Positions 1 to 9,631 of a stretch of 64,000 nt of DNA are shown here, one piece after another; the first letter of the stretch is position 1, and every line of letters starts with the position of its first letter. The DNA is taken from assembly GCF_900119315.1 (NCBI RefSeq), contig NZ_LT827010.1, forward strand, positions 6,295,001 to 6,359,000, in the 5' to 3' direction. The DNA is from Actinoplanes sp. SE50/110. Its GTDB lineage: Bacteria; Actinomycetota; Actinomycetes; Mycobacteriales; Micromonosporaceae. The notes beneath the pieces are model-generated. The model had not been told where the DNA came from, did not search any database, and was given only the letters and a program-made list of their open reading frames with translations. The position numbers and the translations under genes are program-made.

Positions 1-934
1 ACGCGGCTTCTCCGGAACGGCGGACAAGGCGCTCACGTTGCGGCACAACGGTGTACTTCGGATCCTTCGCCGACGCGACGCCGCCCTCGAAAATCCCGAA
101 CCGGGTGGCAACCGAGGCGGCCAGCAGCGACAACCCGGACAGCGCGGAAACCACCCGGCTGCGACGGCCGAGCACCGCACCCACCGCGCCGGCCGCGGTC
201 AGCACCCGGCCGGCCCGCAGCAGGCGACCGGGTCGTCCCACGGCGTACGGCTCGCTCAGAATGCCTTTGGCGGTCCCGATCCGGTGCGCGCCGTACAGTT
301 CGAGCGCCGCGCCGAGTGCCGCCATCCGGCGGGCCGGCCCGGCCTGCTCGGTGGGCGCGGCGATCAGGCCGACACCGGCGCCGCTGGCCAGCGCGCTGCC
401 CGCGAAGATCACCGGGAGTTCCGGGTACGCGGCATGCCAGCTCGGCGTCGCGGTGTCGGCGAGCAGCACGGCGGTGTACGTCGCGAGCGCCGGCGCCACG
501 GCCGCCGCACCGTATTGTCCTGCGGTGCCCAGCTGCCGCAGCCCGGGCACGCGGGGCGCGACCTCGGCGGCCGCGGCGACCCCGGCCGCCGCGCCGAACG
601 CGCTCAGGATCCAGGTGCCCATCGACATCGGTGAGGTGGGTTTGGCGACGCGCAGCATGTGGTGGAAGCGTTCCGGCCGGCCCAGATCGTTGACCAGAAA
701 ATACGTGCTGGCGACCAGGGCGCCGAGCGCGGTCGCCCGGCCGGCGCGGCGCAGGGCGGGGCGGCCGGTGGCGTCGCCGCCGGCGGCCAGCATCGCCGAT
801 CCGGCGGCGAGCCCGCCGGTGAACAGGTAGGCCGCGATGTCGTGCCGCCACACCGCCGGCCGCACGATCGGTCGGCCGTAGTAGGACCGGAACTCGGCCT
901 TCGGCACCATCGGCCGGTCGCCTCCACGGCTCAC
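1..934 (-). CDS. NrfD-like formate dehydrogenase membrane subunit (partial)
   Basis: This is probably the integral-membrane quinone-reducing subunit that anchors the formate dehydrogenase encoded just upstream. The reading frame is open from a GTG at 934 to the window edge, so the C-terminus is missing. The start is a GTG that overlaps the TGA of the beta subunit by 4 bases (GTGA), which implies translational coupling. An alternative ATG lies at 910. The N-terminus reads EFRSYYGRPIVRPAVW, a typical NrfD/PsrC opening, and is followed by several long Ala/Gly/Leu hydrophobic segments separated by short charged loops. NrfD proteins usually have eight to ten membrane helices; about 300 residues are visible here. 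Family assignment rests on the N-terminal motif, the hydrophobicity and the operon position. Confidence 0.85.
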   Translation of the reverse strand, partial: MSRGGDRPMVPKAEFRSYYGRPIVRPAVWRHDIAAYLFTGGLAAGSAMLAAGGDATGRPALRRAGRATALGALVASTYFLVNDLGRPERFHHMLRVAKPTSPMSMGTWILSAFGAAAGVAAAAEVAPRVPGLRQLGTAGQYGAAAVAPALATYTAVLLADTATPSWHAAYPELPVIFAGSALASGAGVGLIAAPTEQAGPARRMAALGAALELYGAHRIGTAKGILSEPYAVGRPGRLLRAGRVLTAAGAVGAVLGRRSRVVSALSGLSLLAASVATRFGIFEGGVASAKDPKYTVVPQRERLVRRSGEAA

Positions 935-1848
935 GGGCGTCCCCCCAGGAATGACACGACGACGGCGGCGGCCATCGCGAGACCGGCGAGTCCCGCGCGT
1001 TTCCACATTTTCGGCAGGTCGCGGGTGGGCACGATCGGGTCCGGTGGCAGACCGTACACCTCGGGCTCGTCGAGAAGCAGGAAGAAGGCCCCGTCCCCGC
1101 CGACCCCGTCGTCCGGATCGTGCCCGTAGAGCCGGGCCTCGGCGACTCCCTGCTCGTGCAGTGTCGCCACCCGCTGGCGGGCCCGGCCGCGCAGTTCCTC
1201 CAGCTCACCGTACTGAATGGACTCGGTCGGGCACGCCTTGGCACAGGCCGGGGTCAGCCCGTCACCGATCCGGTCGTAACACATCGTGCACTTCCACGCG
1301 CGGCCGTCGTCGTGGCGCTGGTCGATCACCCCGTACGGGCAGGCCGGAACGCAGTAGCCGCACCCGTTGCAGATGTCCTCCTGGACCACCACGGTGCCGA
1401 ATTCGGTGCGGAACAGCGAGCCGGTCGGGCACACGTCCAGACAGCCGGCGTGGGTGCAGTGCTTGCACACGTTGGACATCATCAGCCAGCGGAAATCGGT
1501 GCGCGGCGCATCCATGGTCCGGCCCGGCAGATCCCGGCTCGGCATGCCCAGGAATTGCGGGCCGGCCGCCTCGGCGAAGACGTCGACATTCCGGTGGTCG
1601 ACCGGCTGCTCGACGAAGGCCACGTGCCGCCACGAGTTCGCGCTCAGCCCGCCGGTGTTGTCGTAGGAGTGCCCGAGCAGGTTGAACCCGTCGTCCGGAA
1701 CCCCGTTCCACTCCTTGCAGGCCACCTCGCACGCCTTGCAGCCGATGCACACGCTGGTGTCGGTGAAGAACCCCATCCGCGGCGGCGCGTCCGGATAGCC
1801 GGCGTCCGGCGCCGGGTCGAGCGGCCCGTAGAGGCTGTTGCCCGCCAC
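931..1848 (-). CDS. Formate dehydrogenase iron-sulfur (beta) subunit
   Basis: Electron-transfer subunit that carries electrons from the molybdenum/tungsten alpha subunit to the membrane partner. Four cysteine clusters of the FdnH/FdoH type are visible in order: CIGCKACEVACKEWNG, CKHCTHAGCLDVCPTG, CNGCGYCVPACPYG, and CTMCYDRI followed by CAKACP. They would bind four [4Fe-4S] clusters. A single hydrophobic helix (AGLAGLAMAAAVVVSFLGG) closes the protein and would anchor it in the membrane. I chose the GTG at 1848, one base after the alpha stop codon; the frame is open further upstream, but that stretch would overlap alpha. The gene ends in a 4-base overlap with the NrfD-like gene. Confidence 0.92.
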   Translation of the reverse strand: MAGNSLYGPLDPAPDAGYPDAPPRMGFFTDTSVCIGCKACEVACKEWNGVPDDGFNLLGHSYDNTGGLSANSWRHVAFVEQPVDHRNVDVFAEAAGPQFLGMPSRDLPGRTMDAPRTDFRWLMMSNVCKHCTHAGCLDVCPTGSLFRTEFGTVVVQEDICNGCGYCVPACPYGVIDQRHDDGRAWKCTMCYDRIGDGLTPACAKACPTESIQYGELEELRGRARQRVATLHEQGVAEARLYGHDPDDGVGGDGAFFLLLDEPEVYGLPPDPIVPTRDLPKMWKRAGLAGLAMAAAVVVSFLGGRP

Positions 1849-1849
1849 C

Positions 1850-4800
1850 TCAGTGACCCTCCGTTCGCAGCCCGGCCCGCTTGCGGTAGTCGGCGACGTA
1901 GTCCAGCAGTTCCCGCCCGACGGGCCGGCGGCCGGGCTGGATGTCACAGGTGCCGACCTTGCTCTCCTGGATCAGCACGTTCGGGTCCAGCACGATGCCG
2001 ATCAGGTCGTTCGCCGAGTCGCCGGTGACCAGGCCGGAGCCGCCCCAGTGGTACGGCATCCAGATCTGGTGCAGCACCCGGCCGTCCACCCGCAGCGGCC
2101 GGATCCGGTCGGTGACCAGCACCCGGGCCTCGATCGCGGCGCGTGCCGTGACGATGTGCGCCCAGCCCAGGTGGTCCAGCCCACGCTCGGCGGCGAGCTG
2201 CGGGGAGACCTCGACGAACATCTCCGGTTGCAGCTCGGACAGGTAGGCCAGCTGGCGGCTCATCCCACCGGCGGTGTGGTGCTCGGTCAGGCGGCTGGTG
2301 CTGAAAACGTACGGGAAGGTCTCGGAAACGGGATTGAGCTGATTGTCCGGCCGATCGTACGTTTTCCGGGTCGGGTTGGCCTGCTGGGCGTAGAGCGGAT
2401 TGTGGACCGTCGACTCGGCCGGCTCGTAATGCGTGGGCATCGGGCCGTCGATCAGGCCGCTCGGCGCATACAGCCAGCCTTTGCCGTCGCCCTGCATGAT
2501 GAAGGCGTCGTCGCCGGCGATCGCCGCGACGCCGGTGGCACCCTCCGGCGGGCGGTAGTCGGGCGCCTTCGTCTTCTCGAAGTCGGGCACGTCGTAACCG
2601 GTCCACTCGCCGGCCTCGGCATCCCACCAGACGTATTTCTTGCGTTCCGACCACGGTTTGCCGTCCGGGTCGGCGGAGGCCCGGTTGTAGAGCGTGCGCC
2701 GGTCCATCGGCCACGCCCAGCCCCACTCGGCGGCCACCCAGTCCTGCTCTTTCCGGGATTTGCGGCGGGCGGCCTGGTTCACCCCGTCCTTGAACACGCC
2801 GGAATAGATCCAGCAGCCACAGGCGGTGGAACCGTCGGCCTTGAGCGCCGAGAAACCGGGCAGCGGCTCGCCGGTCGCGACGTCGAAACCGTTGATCTCC
2901 TTGAGCACGCCCTCGCCGTCGTCCGGGTCGTAATCCCAGGCGAGATTGAGGATGCCCTGGTCGCGGGGCAGTGTCGAGCCGGCCAGTCGCTCCCGGACGA
3001 GCCGGCCGAGGTGGTAGAAGAACCACAGCTCGGAGCGGCAGTCGCCCGGCGGGTCGAGGGCCTTCTCCCGCCACTGCAGGAGGCGCTGGGTCTGGGTGAA
3101 GGTGCCCTCCTTCTCGGCGTGCGAGGCGGCCGGCAGGAAGAAGACCTCGGTTTTGCATTCACCGGGGACGATCTCGCCGGTGGCCACCTCGGGCCCGTCC
3201 TTCCAGAAGGTGGCCGACTCGATCATGAACAGGTCGCGGACCACCAGCCAGTCGAGATTGGCCATGCCGAGGCGCTGCGCCCTGCCGTGCGCGGAGCCGA
3301 CCGCGGGGTTCTGCCCGAGCAGGAAATATCCCTTGATCTTGCCGTCGATCATGTCGAGGACCTGCTGGTAGGTGCCGTGGTCGCCGGTGAGACGGGGCAG
3401 CCAGTCGTACCCCCAATCGTTCTCGGCCGTGGCGGCGTCGCCCCAATAGGCCTTGAGCAGACTGACCGCATAGGCCTCCGCGTCCGCCCAGAAACCCTTC
3501 TGCTCCGGGTGACGGATGGCGTCCACCCATTGCCGGAACGTCTCGTGCTGCTGGTGGTGCGGCATCGGCAGATAACCGGGCAGCAGGTTGAACAGCGTCG
3601 GGATGTCGGTCGATCCCTGAATGCTGGCGTGCCCGCGCAGCGCCATCACCCCGCCGCCGGGCCGGCCCATGTTGCCCAGCAGCAACTGGATGATCGCGCC
3701 GGTGCGGATGTACTGCACGCCGACGCTGTGCTGGGTCCAGCCGACCGAATAGACCAGCGCGGTGGTGCGTTCCCGGCCGGAATTCGCCGTCCACGCCTCG
3801 CAGACCTCGCGGAACTGCTCCGGCGACACGCCGCAGACCCGCTCGACCACCTCAGGGGTGTAGCGGGCGTAATGACGCTTCAGAATCTGATAGACGCACC
3901 GCGGATGCTGCAGCGTCGGATCGCGGGGCACGTCGGCCGGGATCGGCGGGCCGTGCGATTCCTGCTCCAGACCGGACGCCGTCTCCCGATCGGTGTGCGA
4001 CTCGCCGTGGTCCTGCACCGAGTCGTCGTCCTGCTGGCCCTCATAGGCCCAGCTGCCCTGGTGATAGGCCTTGGTCTCCGGGTCGAAACCGGAGAACAGA
4101 CCATCCAGATCCTCGGTGTCGCGGAAATCCTCGCTCACGATCATGGACGCGTTGGTGTACGCGACGACGTACTCCCGGAAGTCCTTCTCGTTGCTCAGGA
4201 TGTAGTTGATGACGCCGCCCAGGAAGGCGATGTCCGCCCCGGCCCGCACCGGCACATAGGTGTGCGCCAGCGCGCTGGTCCGGGTGAAGCGCGGGTCGAT
4301 GTGAATGACCTTGGCGCCGCGGTTCTTCGCCTCCACCACGTACTGGAATCCCACCGGGTGGGCCTCCGCCATGTTGGAACCCTGGATGACGATGCAGTCG
4401 GCGTTGGCCAGATCCTGAAGGAATCCGGTGGCCCCGCCACGGCCGAAGCTGGTTCCCAGACCGGGAACGGTGGCGGAGTGTCAAATACGCGCCTGATTCT
4501 CGATCTGCAATGCGCCCATCGCGGTGAACAGTTTCTTGATCAGGTAGTTCTCTTCGTTGTCGAGGGTCGCGCCGCCGAGGCTGGAAAAGCCCAGCGTCCG
4601 GTGCAGCGGGCGGCCCTCGTCGTCGGTGTCCTCCCAGGTGTCCTCGCGCGCCTTGAGCAGCCGGTCCGCGATCATGTCCATCGCGGTGTCGAGGTCGAGC
4701 TCCTCCCAGTCCGTGCCGAACGGCCGGCGGTAGAGCACCTTCTGCTGGCGGCGGTCGCTGGTGACCAGGCTCTTGCTGGCCGAGCCCTTCGGACAGAGGC

Positions 4801-5050
4801 GGCCCTGGGAGATCGGGCTGTCCGGGTCGCCCTCGATCTGGGTGACCGCGCCGTCCTTGACGTAGATCCGCTGACCGCAGCCGACCGCGCAATACGGACA
4901 GACGGAGCGGGCCATCGAGTCGGCGGTCTCGGTGCGCGCGGTGAGACTCTTCGAGCGCGGGCTCTGGACGGCGGCGCCGCGACCCAGCGGGTCGGTGCCG
5001 GTGAGCTGCCGGTAGACCGGCCAGCCCTCGATCCAGGTGCGAACGCCCAT
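1850..5050 (-). CDS. fdhA: Selenocysteine-containing formate dehydrogenase alpha subunit
   Basis: Catalytic molybdopterin oxidoreductase that oxidises formate to CO2. The frame runs 1066 residues from the ATG at 5050 if the UGA at 4481-4483 is read as selenocysteine (residue 190). The residues around it, NQARI-U-HS, match the active site of FdnG/FdoG-type enzymes, where Sec (or Cys) ligates the metal and is followed by His. The frame stays open and homologous on both sides. An N-terminal [4Fe-4S] motif is present: C51, C54, C58 and C86 (CPYCAVGC, then CPKG). No Tat signal is visible, so the enzyme probably faces the cytoplasm. The downstream genes for beta and gamma are tightly coupled. Ordinary gene callers would split this gene into a 189-residue stub and an 840-residue fragment. 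No selA/B/C genes are in the window, but the left edge cuts the operon. Confidence 0.93.
4452..4483 (-). promoter_or_regulatory. SECIS-like hairpin directing UGA to selenocysteine
   Basis: On the minus strand the UGA (4483-4481) is followed by 12 bases, then a perfect 6-bp stem GUUCCC/GGGAAC (4468-4463 and 4457-4452) closing the loop GGUCU. In E. coli fdhF the SECIS has the same spacing to the stem and a GGUCU-containing apical loop that SelB reads. The bulged U of the E. coli stem is not seen here. The position and loop sequence together make chance unlikely. Confidence 0.85.
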
Positions 5051-5179
5051 GAGCAAGACCCTAGCCCGGTTCACGGTCAACCGCACGGCTTGCGGATGGT
5101 GCCAGATATGTGACAGCGGCGTCCGCTGTCGATTCGCCTCACTAGGATCGTCCCGTCCGGGTGCGGACGGGAGGTATGC

Positions 5180-7417
5180 ATGGGTTCGGCGCACGACGAG
5201 GACGAGCGGGGGCAGTACCCGGGGCCGTGGGACACGCCGCCGCGCAGAAATGCGGGAGCTCCGCCGCCGTCGACTTCGCCTTCGCGTTCGCCTTCGCCTG
5301 AGCCGGATCCGCCGCCCGTGCCCGATCCTCCGCGGCGATCCAGTCCCTGGGCCTCGCCCGCGCCCCCGCGGAAACCGCCCACCGTCACGCCCCCGCCGCC
5401 CGACCCGCAGATCTTCGTGCCGCCGCCGGCCACCACTCCGGTTCCCACCCGGTCCGTTCCGGCCGCCCCGCCGCCCGCTTTCGCCCCGCCGACCTTCATT
5501 CCACCGGCCCGTGTCGAGCCGCCGCGCATCGGGCCGGAGCCGCGCCATCCGACCCCTCTGCAGGCGCCACCCCGCGCTCCCGAACCGGTCGCTCCCGCGC
5601 CCTTCGTGCCGCACCAGCGCACCGCTGCGCCGGCGCACCTGCCGGCCCCTCCCCCGCCGGTCGCACCCGCCGTTGCGGCGCCCTCCCGGCCCCCGTCCCG
5701 CTTGCACTCCCTGCTGATCTTCCTGGCCCTGCTGATCGCCGCGACCGCCGCCGGCGGACTCCTTTTCCTGCGCAAGGAACCGGACCGCGCCCCCGACCCG
5801 AAACTGGCCGCCACGCAGGCCGCCACCGCGCTGCGCGAGCAGGACGCCGCCGCCCTGAAAGTGAGCTTCTTCGACCAGTCCGGGCTCGATGTCACCGGCG
5901 ATCTGACGATCGCCAGAGGCGGTGCCACCGCCGGCACGCTGACCGATTCCGGCGGCGGCAGGGCCGACTATCTCGCCTCCGGCTCGGAGGCCGCGGTCCG
6001 CGGCGACCAGGATTGGTGGGCACGTCGCGATCCGGCCCGGATCGGCGTTCTGAAAGACGCTTGGGTACGCCCTGAGCACTACGCGTTTCCTCTCGACGGG
6101 GCCGGGCTGGACCCGGGAGCGCTGGCCGGGCTGGTCGACTGGGTGCGCGCCGCCGGCGCGTCAGCCCCGGACGCCGACTCGGTGGCCGGCAAACCGGCCG
6201 TCGGACTGCGCCGCGACGGCTGGACCGTGCTGTTCAGCCGGTCCAGGCCGTACCGCCTGCTGTGGTTCGGCGGACCGCTGCAGAACGGCACGCCGCTCGC
6301 CCCGACCATCAACGGATCGCCGAGCGCGCCCACCCCGCCCTACGTGAGCGTGCTGGTCGACCCGAAAGCCCCGGCCGTTCCGCAGGTCACCGTCCCGGAC
6401 GCCCGGGAGGAGCAGAAGACGCCGGCCCGGCTGCCCGCCTTCGACGTGACGGTGAACGCGGCGACCTGCCGCACGGTCACCTGCTCGTGGACGGTGACCG
6501 CCACCAATGTCGGAAAGGTCGCCTGCGACGCCTCGGTGATCGCCTCGGTCACCCCGGGCATGCCGGAGACCCGGGTGGCGGCACTCGGCACGGTGCCGCC
6601 CGGCGCGAGCCGGACGACCGCCCGGATGACGTTCCCGAACCCGGCGCCGACCAACCGGAACGTGTCCGCCGACTACCGGGCACAGGCGTACTGCCCGGAG
6701 ATCTACGGGCCGAACCTGAAACTGATGCGCCGGCTGCAGGAGAGGGGGCTGGTGCCCGGGCGGTCACCGACGCTGAGCCGGCTCGACCCCAGCCAGATGC
6801 CGGCCATGCTGTTCACCCTCGACGCGATGGCCGGCGCCGGGAGATTCGACGCCGACCGGGCCACCGAGGAGATGGAGAAGGCGATCACCGCGGGCGCGCT
6901 GCCGGAGATCGGGGAACTGGTGCAGTCGCGGCGACTGGCGAACCCGGAGGTTCTCTACGGCAAACTGGCGAACCTCATCTTCGAATACGACACGGCGGCG
7001 CCCGGCACGCCGGTCAGAGAGAAGACCGGATATCGTCGCGAACTGCAGATCGCGGCGGGGATCCTGCGCCAGGACCGGGACGCGACGGTGACCCTGGACG
7101 GGGGCGGCATCGACATCGTCGTCCGGACGGCGGGGTCCCCGACGTACGCCATCCAGGCGAAGTCGGTGAGCAGCGAGTCGATCGCGGAGAACCTGCGCCG
7201 CGCCGCCGAGGACCTGCGCGCCCACGCGCCGGCCGGCGCGTCGAAGGTCGCGCTGCTCTATGTGGAGGCCCCGGCCGGCTACGCCCACGCCGCCGGCCGC
7301 GACCGCTTCGAACGGGAGTTCACCGCGGTGAACGCCGACACGTGCGCCGCCGGGCTCGACCGGATCGAAATCGTCAACCAGGGTGGTGACCAGCGCTTTC
7401 CCGGCTGCACCCGATAG
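5180..7417 (+). CDS. Pro-rich membrane-anchored protein with nuclease-like C-terminus
   Basis: The family is not recognised over its whole length (745 residues). Residues 1 to about 170 are very Pro/Ala-rich and low complexity. One transmembrane helix follows at about 176-196 (LLIFLALLIAATAAGGLLFL), then a large globular part. Near residues 640-665 the sequence GIDIVV, then YAIQAKSV, has the spacing of a PD-(D/E)XK-type core (D, then Q-x-K). With a cytoplasmic Pro-rich tail, the globular part would lie outside the membrane. A GGAGG ribosome site precedes the ATG. The gene is divergent from the formate dehydrogenase operon (130-base gap) and lies 113 bases upstream of the ESX-type toxin operon, so a role near secretion is possible but unproven. 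Confidence 0.75.
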   Translation: MGSAHDEDERGQYPGPWDTPPRRNAGAPPPSTSPSRSPSPEPDPPPVPDPPRRSSPWASPAPPRKPPTVTPPPPDPQIFVPPPATTPVPTRSVPAAPPPAFAPPTFIPPARVEPPRIGPEPRHPTPLQAPPRAPEPVAPAPFVPHQRTAAPAHLPAPPPPVAPAVAAPSRPPSRLHSLLIFLALLIAATAAGGLLFLRKEPDRAPDPKLAATQAATALREQDAAALKVSFFDQSGLDVTGDLTIARGGATAGTLTDSGGGRADYLASGSEAAVRGDQDWWARRDPARIGVLKDAWVRPEHYAFPLDGAGLDPGALAGLVDWVRAAGASAPDADSVAGKPAVGLRRDGWTVLFSRSRPYRLLWFGGPLQNGTPLAPTINGSPSAPTPPYVSVLVDPKAPAVPQVTVPDAREEQKTPARLPAFDVTVNAATCRTVTCSWTVTATNVGKVACDASVIASVTPGMPETRVAALGTVPPGASRTTARMTFPNPAPTNRNVSADYRAQAYCPEIYGPNLKLMRRLQERGLVPGRSPTLSRLDPSQMPAMLFTLDAMAGAGRFDADRATEEMEKAITAGALPEIGELVQSRRLANPEVLYGKLANLIFEYDTAAPGTPVREKTGYRRELQIAAGILRQDRDATVTLDGGGIDIVVRTAGSPTYAIQAKSVSSESIAENLRRAAEDLRAHAPAGASKVALLYVEAPAGYAHAAGRDRFEREFTAVNADTCAAGLDRIEIVNQGGDQRFPGCTR

Positions 7418-7529
7418 TTATCCACAGGCCGCGCATTGCCTGTCGCGGCGCGGTCACCGATCGCCTACCTTGAGTTCCGGCCGGCCAGCCAGATCCTCTC
7501 CGCTGTTTCACGACGACGAAGGAACTCGC

Positions 7530-7919
7530 ATGGCTTCGAACACGGAACCCCTGCTGGACCCCGACGCGGCGCTCGATCAGGTGCGCGCCTGGCAGGGCGA
7601 GATCGACCGGATGCTCGCCCGCACCAGGACGATGAGCCTCCGGATGCGCGAGCTGCGGGTCACCGCGAGCGACCCCCGCCACCTGGTCGAGGTCACCATC
7701 AACTCGTCCGGTGCGCTGCTCGACATCCGCTTCGGCCCGCGCCTGCCGCAGTACGACCCCGTCCACGTGGCGCGCATCGTGATGGCGACCGTGCAGACCG
7801 CGCGGCGGCAGGCGCTCCGGCTCACCCGGGAAATCATCGACGAGACCGTCGGACCCGACTCGACCGCCGCCCGCGAGATGATCATCAGCACGGCGGAGAG
7901 CCTGGGCGAGCCGGCATGA
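7530..7919 (+). CDS. YbaB/EbfC-like protein, first gene of type VII toxin operon
   Basis: A 129-residue protein with an N-terminal coiled-coil helix (QVRAWQGEIDRMLARTRTM) followed by a short beta segment (VEVTINSSGALLDIRFGP), the layout of the YbaB/EbfC nucleoid-binding family. Actinobacterial operons for ESX-secreted proteins often begin with such a gene. The ATG at 7530 is preceded by GAAGGA; upstream in-frame codons lack a good ribosome site. It overlaps the next gene by 4 bases (ATGA). A paralogous arrangement occurs at 30177-32026. Confidence 0.8.
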   Translation: MASNTEPLLDPDAALDQVRAWQGEIDRMLARTRTMSLRMRELRVTASDPRHLVEVTINSSGALLDIRFGPRLPQYDPVHVARIVMATVQTARRQALRLTREIIDETVGPDSTAAREMIISTAESLGEPA

Positions 7920-8239
7920 CCGCCGGGCCGGACGGCCTGCTCGTCGACGCCGGCCAGCTGCGCCGGCACGCCGCGAATCTGCGGGCGCTGCACGACCGGT
8001 TCGCCGCCGTGCGCGCCGCGAGTGGGTTCATCACCCACGATCCGCACGCGTACGGGCTGCTGTGCAGCTGGCTGCCGGCGCTGCTCGCGGCCCGCCACCG
8101 GCGCCAGGACGAGCTGGTGGCGTACGTCGCGGAGAACCTCGACATCCTCGCCGGGCACCTGCACGCGGCAGCCACCGACTACGAGGCCAGCGACGACCGG
8201 TCGGCCGCGACGATCCGTACCGCCGGCCGCTTGATCTGA
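7916..8239 (+). CDS. EspC/WXG100-like ESX-associated small protein
   Basis: A helical protein of 107 residues without signal peptide or membrane helix. It begins LLVDAGQLRRHAANLRALHD and ends with a long amphipathic helix, like EspC/DUF2580 proteins that are exported by type VII (ESX) systems or pair with the larger substrate. It overlaps the YbaB-like gene by 4 bases and is followed after 79 bases by the large WXG-type gene. The exact family is inferred from length, helix pattern and context. Confidence 0.7.
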   Translation: MTAGPDGLLVDAGQLRRHAANLRALHDRFAAVRAASGFITHDPHAYGLLCSWLPALLAARHRRQDELVAYVAENLDILAGHLHAAATDYEASDDRSAATIRTAGRLI

Positions 8240-8318
8240 CCCTCTCCGCCAGTCCCCACCCTCTGTCGCGCCCGATTCTTGTCACGCTCCTTTCTTCTCG
8301 GATGCCGGGTGATCTACC

Positions 8319-9020
8319 GTGACCAGCCCCTCCCTCGTCGCCGTGGCGGACTCCGGCGGCGATGCCGCCCTCGACGCCACCATGGTCGGCGACCTCGACG
8401 GACTCATCGCCACCATCCGCGGTGGCGACTGGATCGACACGCTCCTGGCCGGCGCCACCACCGGAGTCGACGTGGCGTCCACCGCGATCGACCCGTGCGG
8501 CGCCCTGCTCGCCAACGGCCTCGGCTGGGCGATGGAATACTTCCAGCCCCTGCGCCACATGCTGGACATGCTCACCGGCGCGCCCGGCCGGGTCGCCGCC
8601 CACGCCGCCACCTGGCAGCACATCGCCGCCGACCTGGACGGCACCGCGGCCGACCTGAAGCGGTCCCTGCACGGCGACCTGCCCGACTGGCAGGGCGCCG
8701 CGGCCGGGGCGTACGCCGCGATGATGTCCCACAATGTCGCCGCACTCTCCACGCTGAGCGGGACGGCGGCCGCGATGTCCGCCGCGACCGAGGCCGCCGG
8801 AAACCTGGTGGCCTTCACCCGGGACCTGGTGCGCGGGCTGATCGCCGACCTGGTGTCACGGTTGGCGGTGTGGGCGGCCGAAGCCCTCGCGGTGGTGACC
8901 ATTCCGGTGGTGGCGACGCAGATCGTGGCCGCGGTGGCGACATGGGCGGCGCGGATCGTGGGGTACACGACGGCGTTGACGACCAGCCTGACCAACCTGT
9001 CGCATCTGATCGACGGCTGA
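8319..9020 (+). CDS. Large WXG100-like protein, likely ESX export module
   Basis: A protein of 233 residues starting at GTG. The middle contains the WXG-type turn DLPDWQGAAAGAYAAMM between two long helices, and the C-terminal third is a hydrophobic Ala/Val-rich helical region (AVVTIPVVATQIVAAVATW). This is the N-terminal export-domain architecture of ESX-secreted polymorphic toxins, here made as a separate protein. The toxin gene follows after 5 bases, so export domain and toxin appear to be split into two polypeptides. Confidence 0.78.
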   Translation: MTSPSLVAVADSGGDAALDATMVGDLDGLIATIRGGDWIDTLLAGATTGVDVASTAIDPCGALLANGLGWAMEYFQPLRHMLDMLTGAPGRVAAHAATWQHIAADLDGTAADLKRSLHGDLPDWQGAAAGAYAAMMSHNVAALSTLSGTAAAMSAATEAAGNLVAFTRDLVRGLIADLVSRLAVWAAEALAVVTIPVVATQIVAAVATWAARIVGYTTALTTSLTNLSHLIDG

Positions 9021-9025
9021 GCGGG

Positions 9026-9625
9026 ATGCCTCACCCGAAGGACCACGACGGCCCGGGGCCCGGCCACCGCCCGCACCACCAGGGGACCGGGTCCGCCCGC
9101 AGCATCGGCGGCGGCCACGCGGACGCCACCCGGATCGCCGGTCTGGGGCGCACGCACGGGCCGGTCCCGCCCTTCACCGCCGGGCCGCCGCTGACCCGCC
9201 CTTCACGGACGCCCGACCCTGGTCTGCGCCCCACCGGCAACCGCACCGGCGCGCATCCGTTCCGCCCGGAGGATCTGGGGCGGCGCCGCGAGGACGAGGC
9301 CGCCGCCACCCTGGCGCGGAACGGTTACCAGGTCGAACAGAACCCGCCTACCAGAGCGAACGGAAGGAATCCCGACTACCGCGTCGAGGGTGAATACGTC
9401 GATTGTTACGCCCCGAAGAGCGACAATCCCGAAAAGGTCCGCAACAGCCTCAGCAAGAAATTGCGTGACGGACAGGCCAAGCGCTTCGTCCTCAAGATGG
9501 AGGACACGTCGTGCTCGCTGGAGGAGATAGCCGCGGTGTTGCGCCGGAAGCCGATCCGCGGCCTGGAGGAGATAATCGTGGTGAGGGACGACAAGATCAT
9601 GCCCTTCTACCCCTTTGGTGAGTGA
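9026..9625 (+). CDS. CdiA-CT-like nuclease toxin (split polymorphic toxin)
   Basis: Residues 1 to about 75 are a Gly/Pro/His-rich linker (PHPKDHDGPGPGHRPHHQG). The C-terminal 115 residues match the pattern of the CdiA C-terminal tRNA-nuclease fold: GRRREDEAAATLARNGYQV, then NPDYRVEGEYVDCYAPKS with the Asp and the D-x-x-x-P-K core, and a closing basic helix and strand. Family members cleave tRNA or DNA in competitor cells; the substrate cannot be read from the sequence. The ATG at 9026 gives 199 residues, the right size for linker plus toxin. The next gene, 6 bases on, is the likely immunity gene. Confidence 0.8.
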   Translation: MPHPKDHDGPGPGHRPHHQGTGSARSIGGGHADATRIAGLGRTHGPVPPFTAGPPLTRPSRTPDPGLRPTGNRTGAHPFRPEDLGRRREDEAAATLARNGYQVEQNPPTRANGRNPDYRVEGEYVDCYAPKSDNPEKVRNSLSKKLRDGQAKRFVLKMEDTSCSLEEIAAVLRRKPIRGLEEIIVVRDDKIMPFYPFGE

Positions 9626-9631
9626 CCGGCG

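Noticed and set aside
1838..5113. Very long open frame on the plus strand across the formate dehydrogenase alpha gene
   Set aside because: It is the antisense shadow of a high-GC gene with strong codon bias; the minus strand has clear catalytic motifs and the plus strand none.
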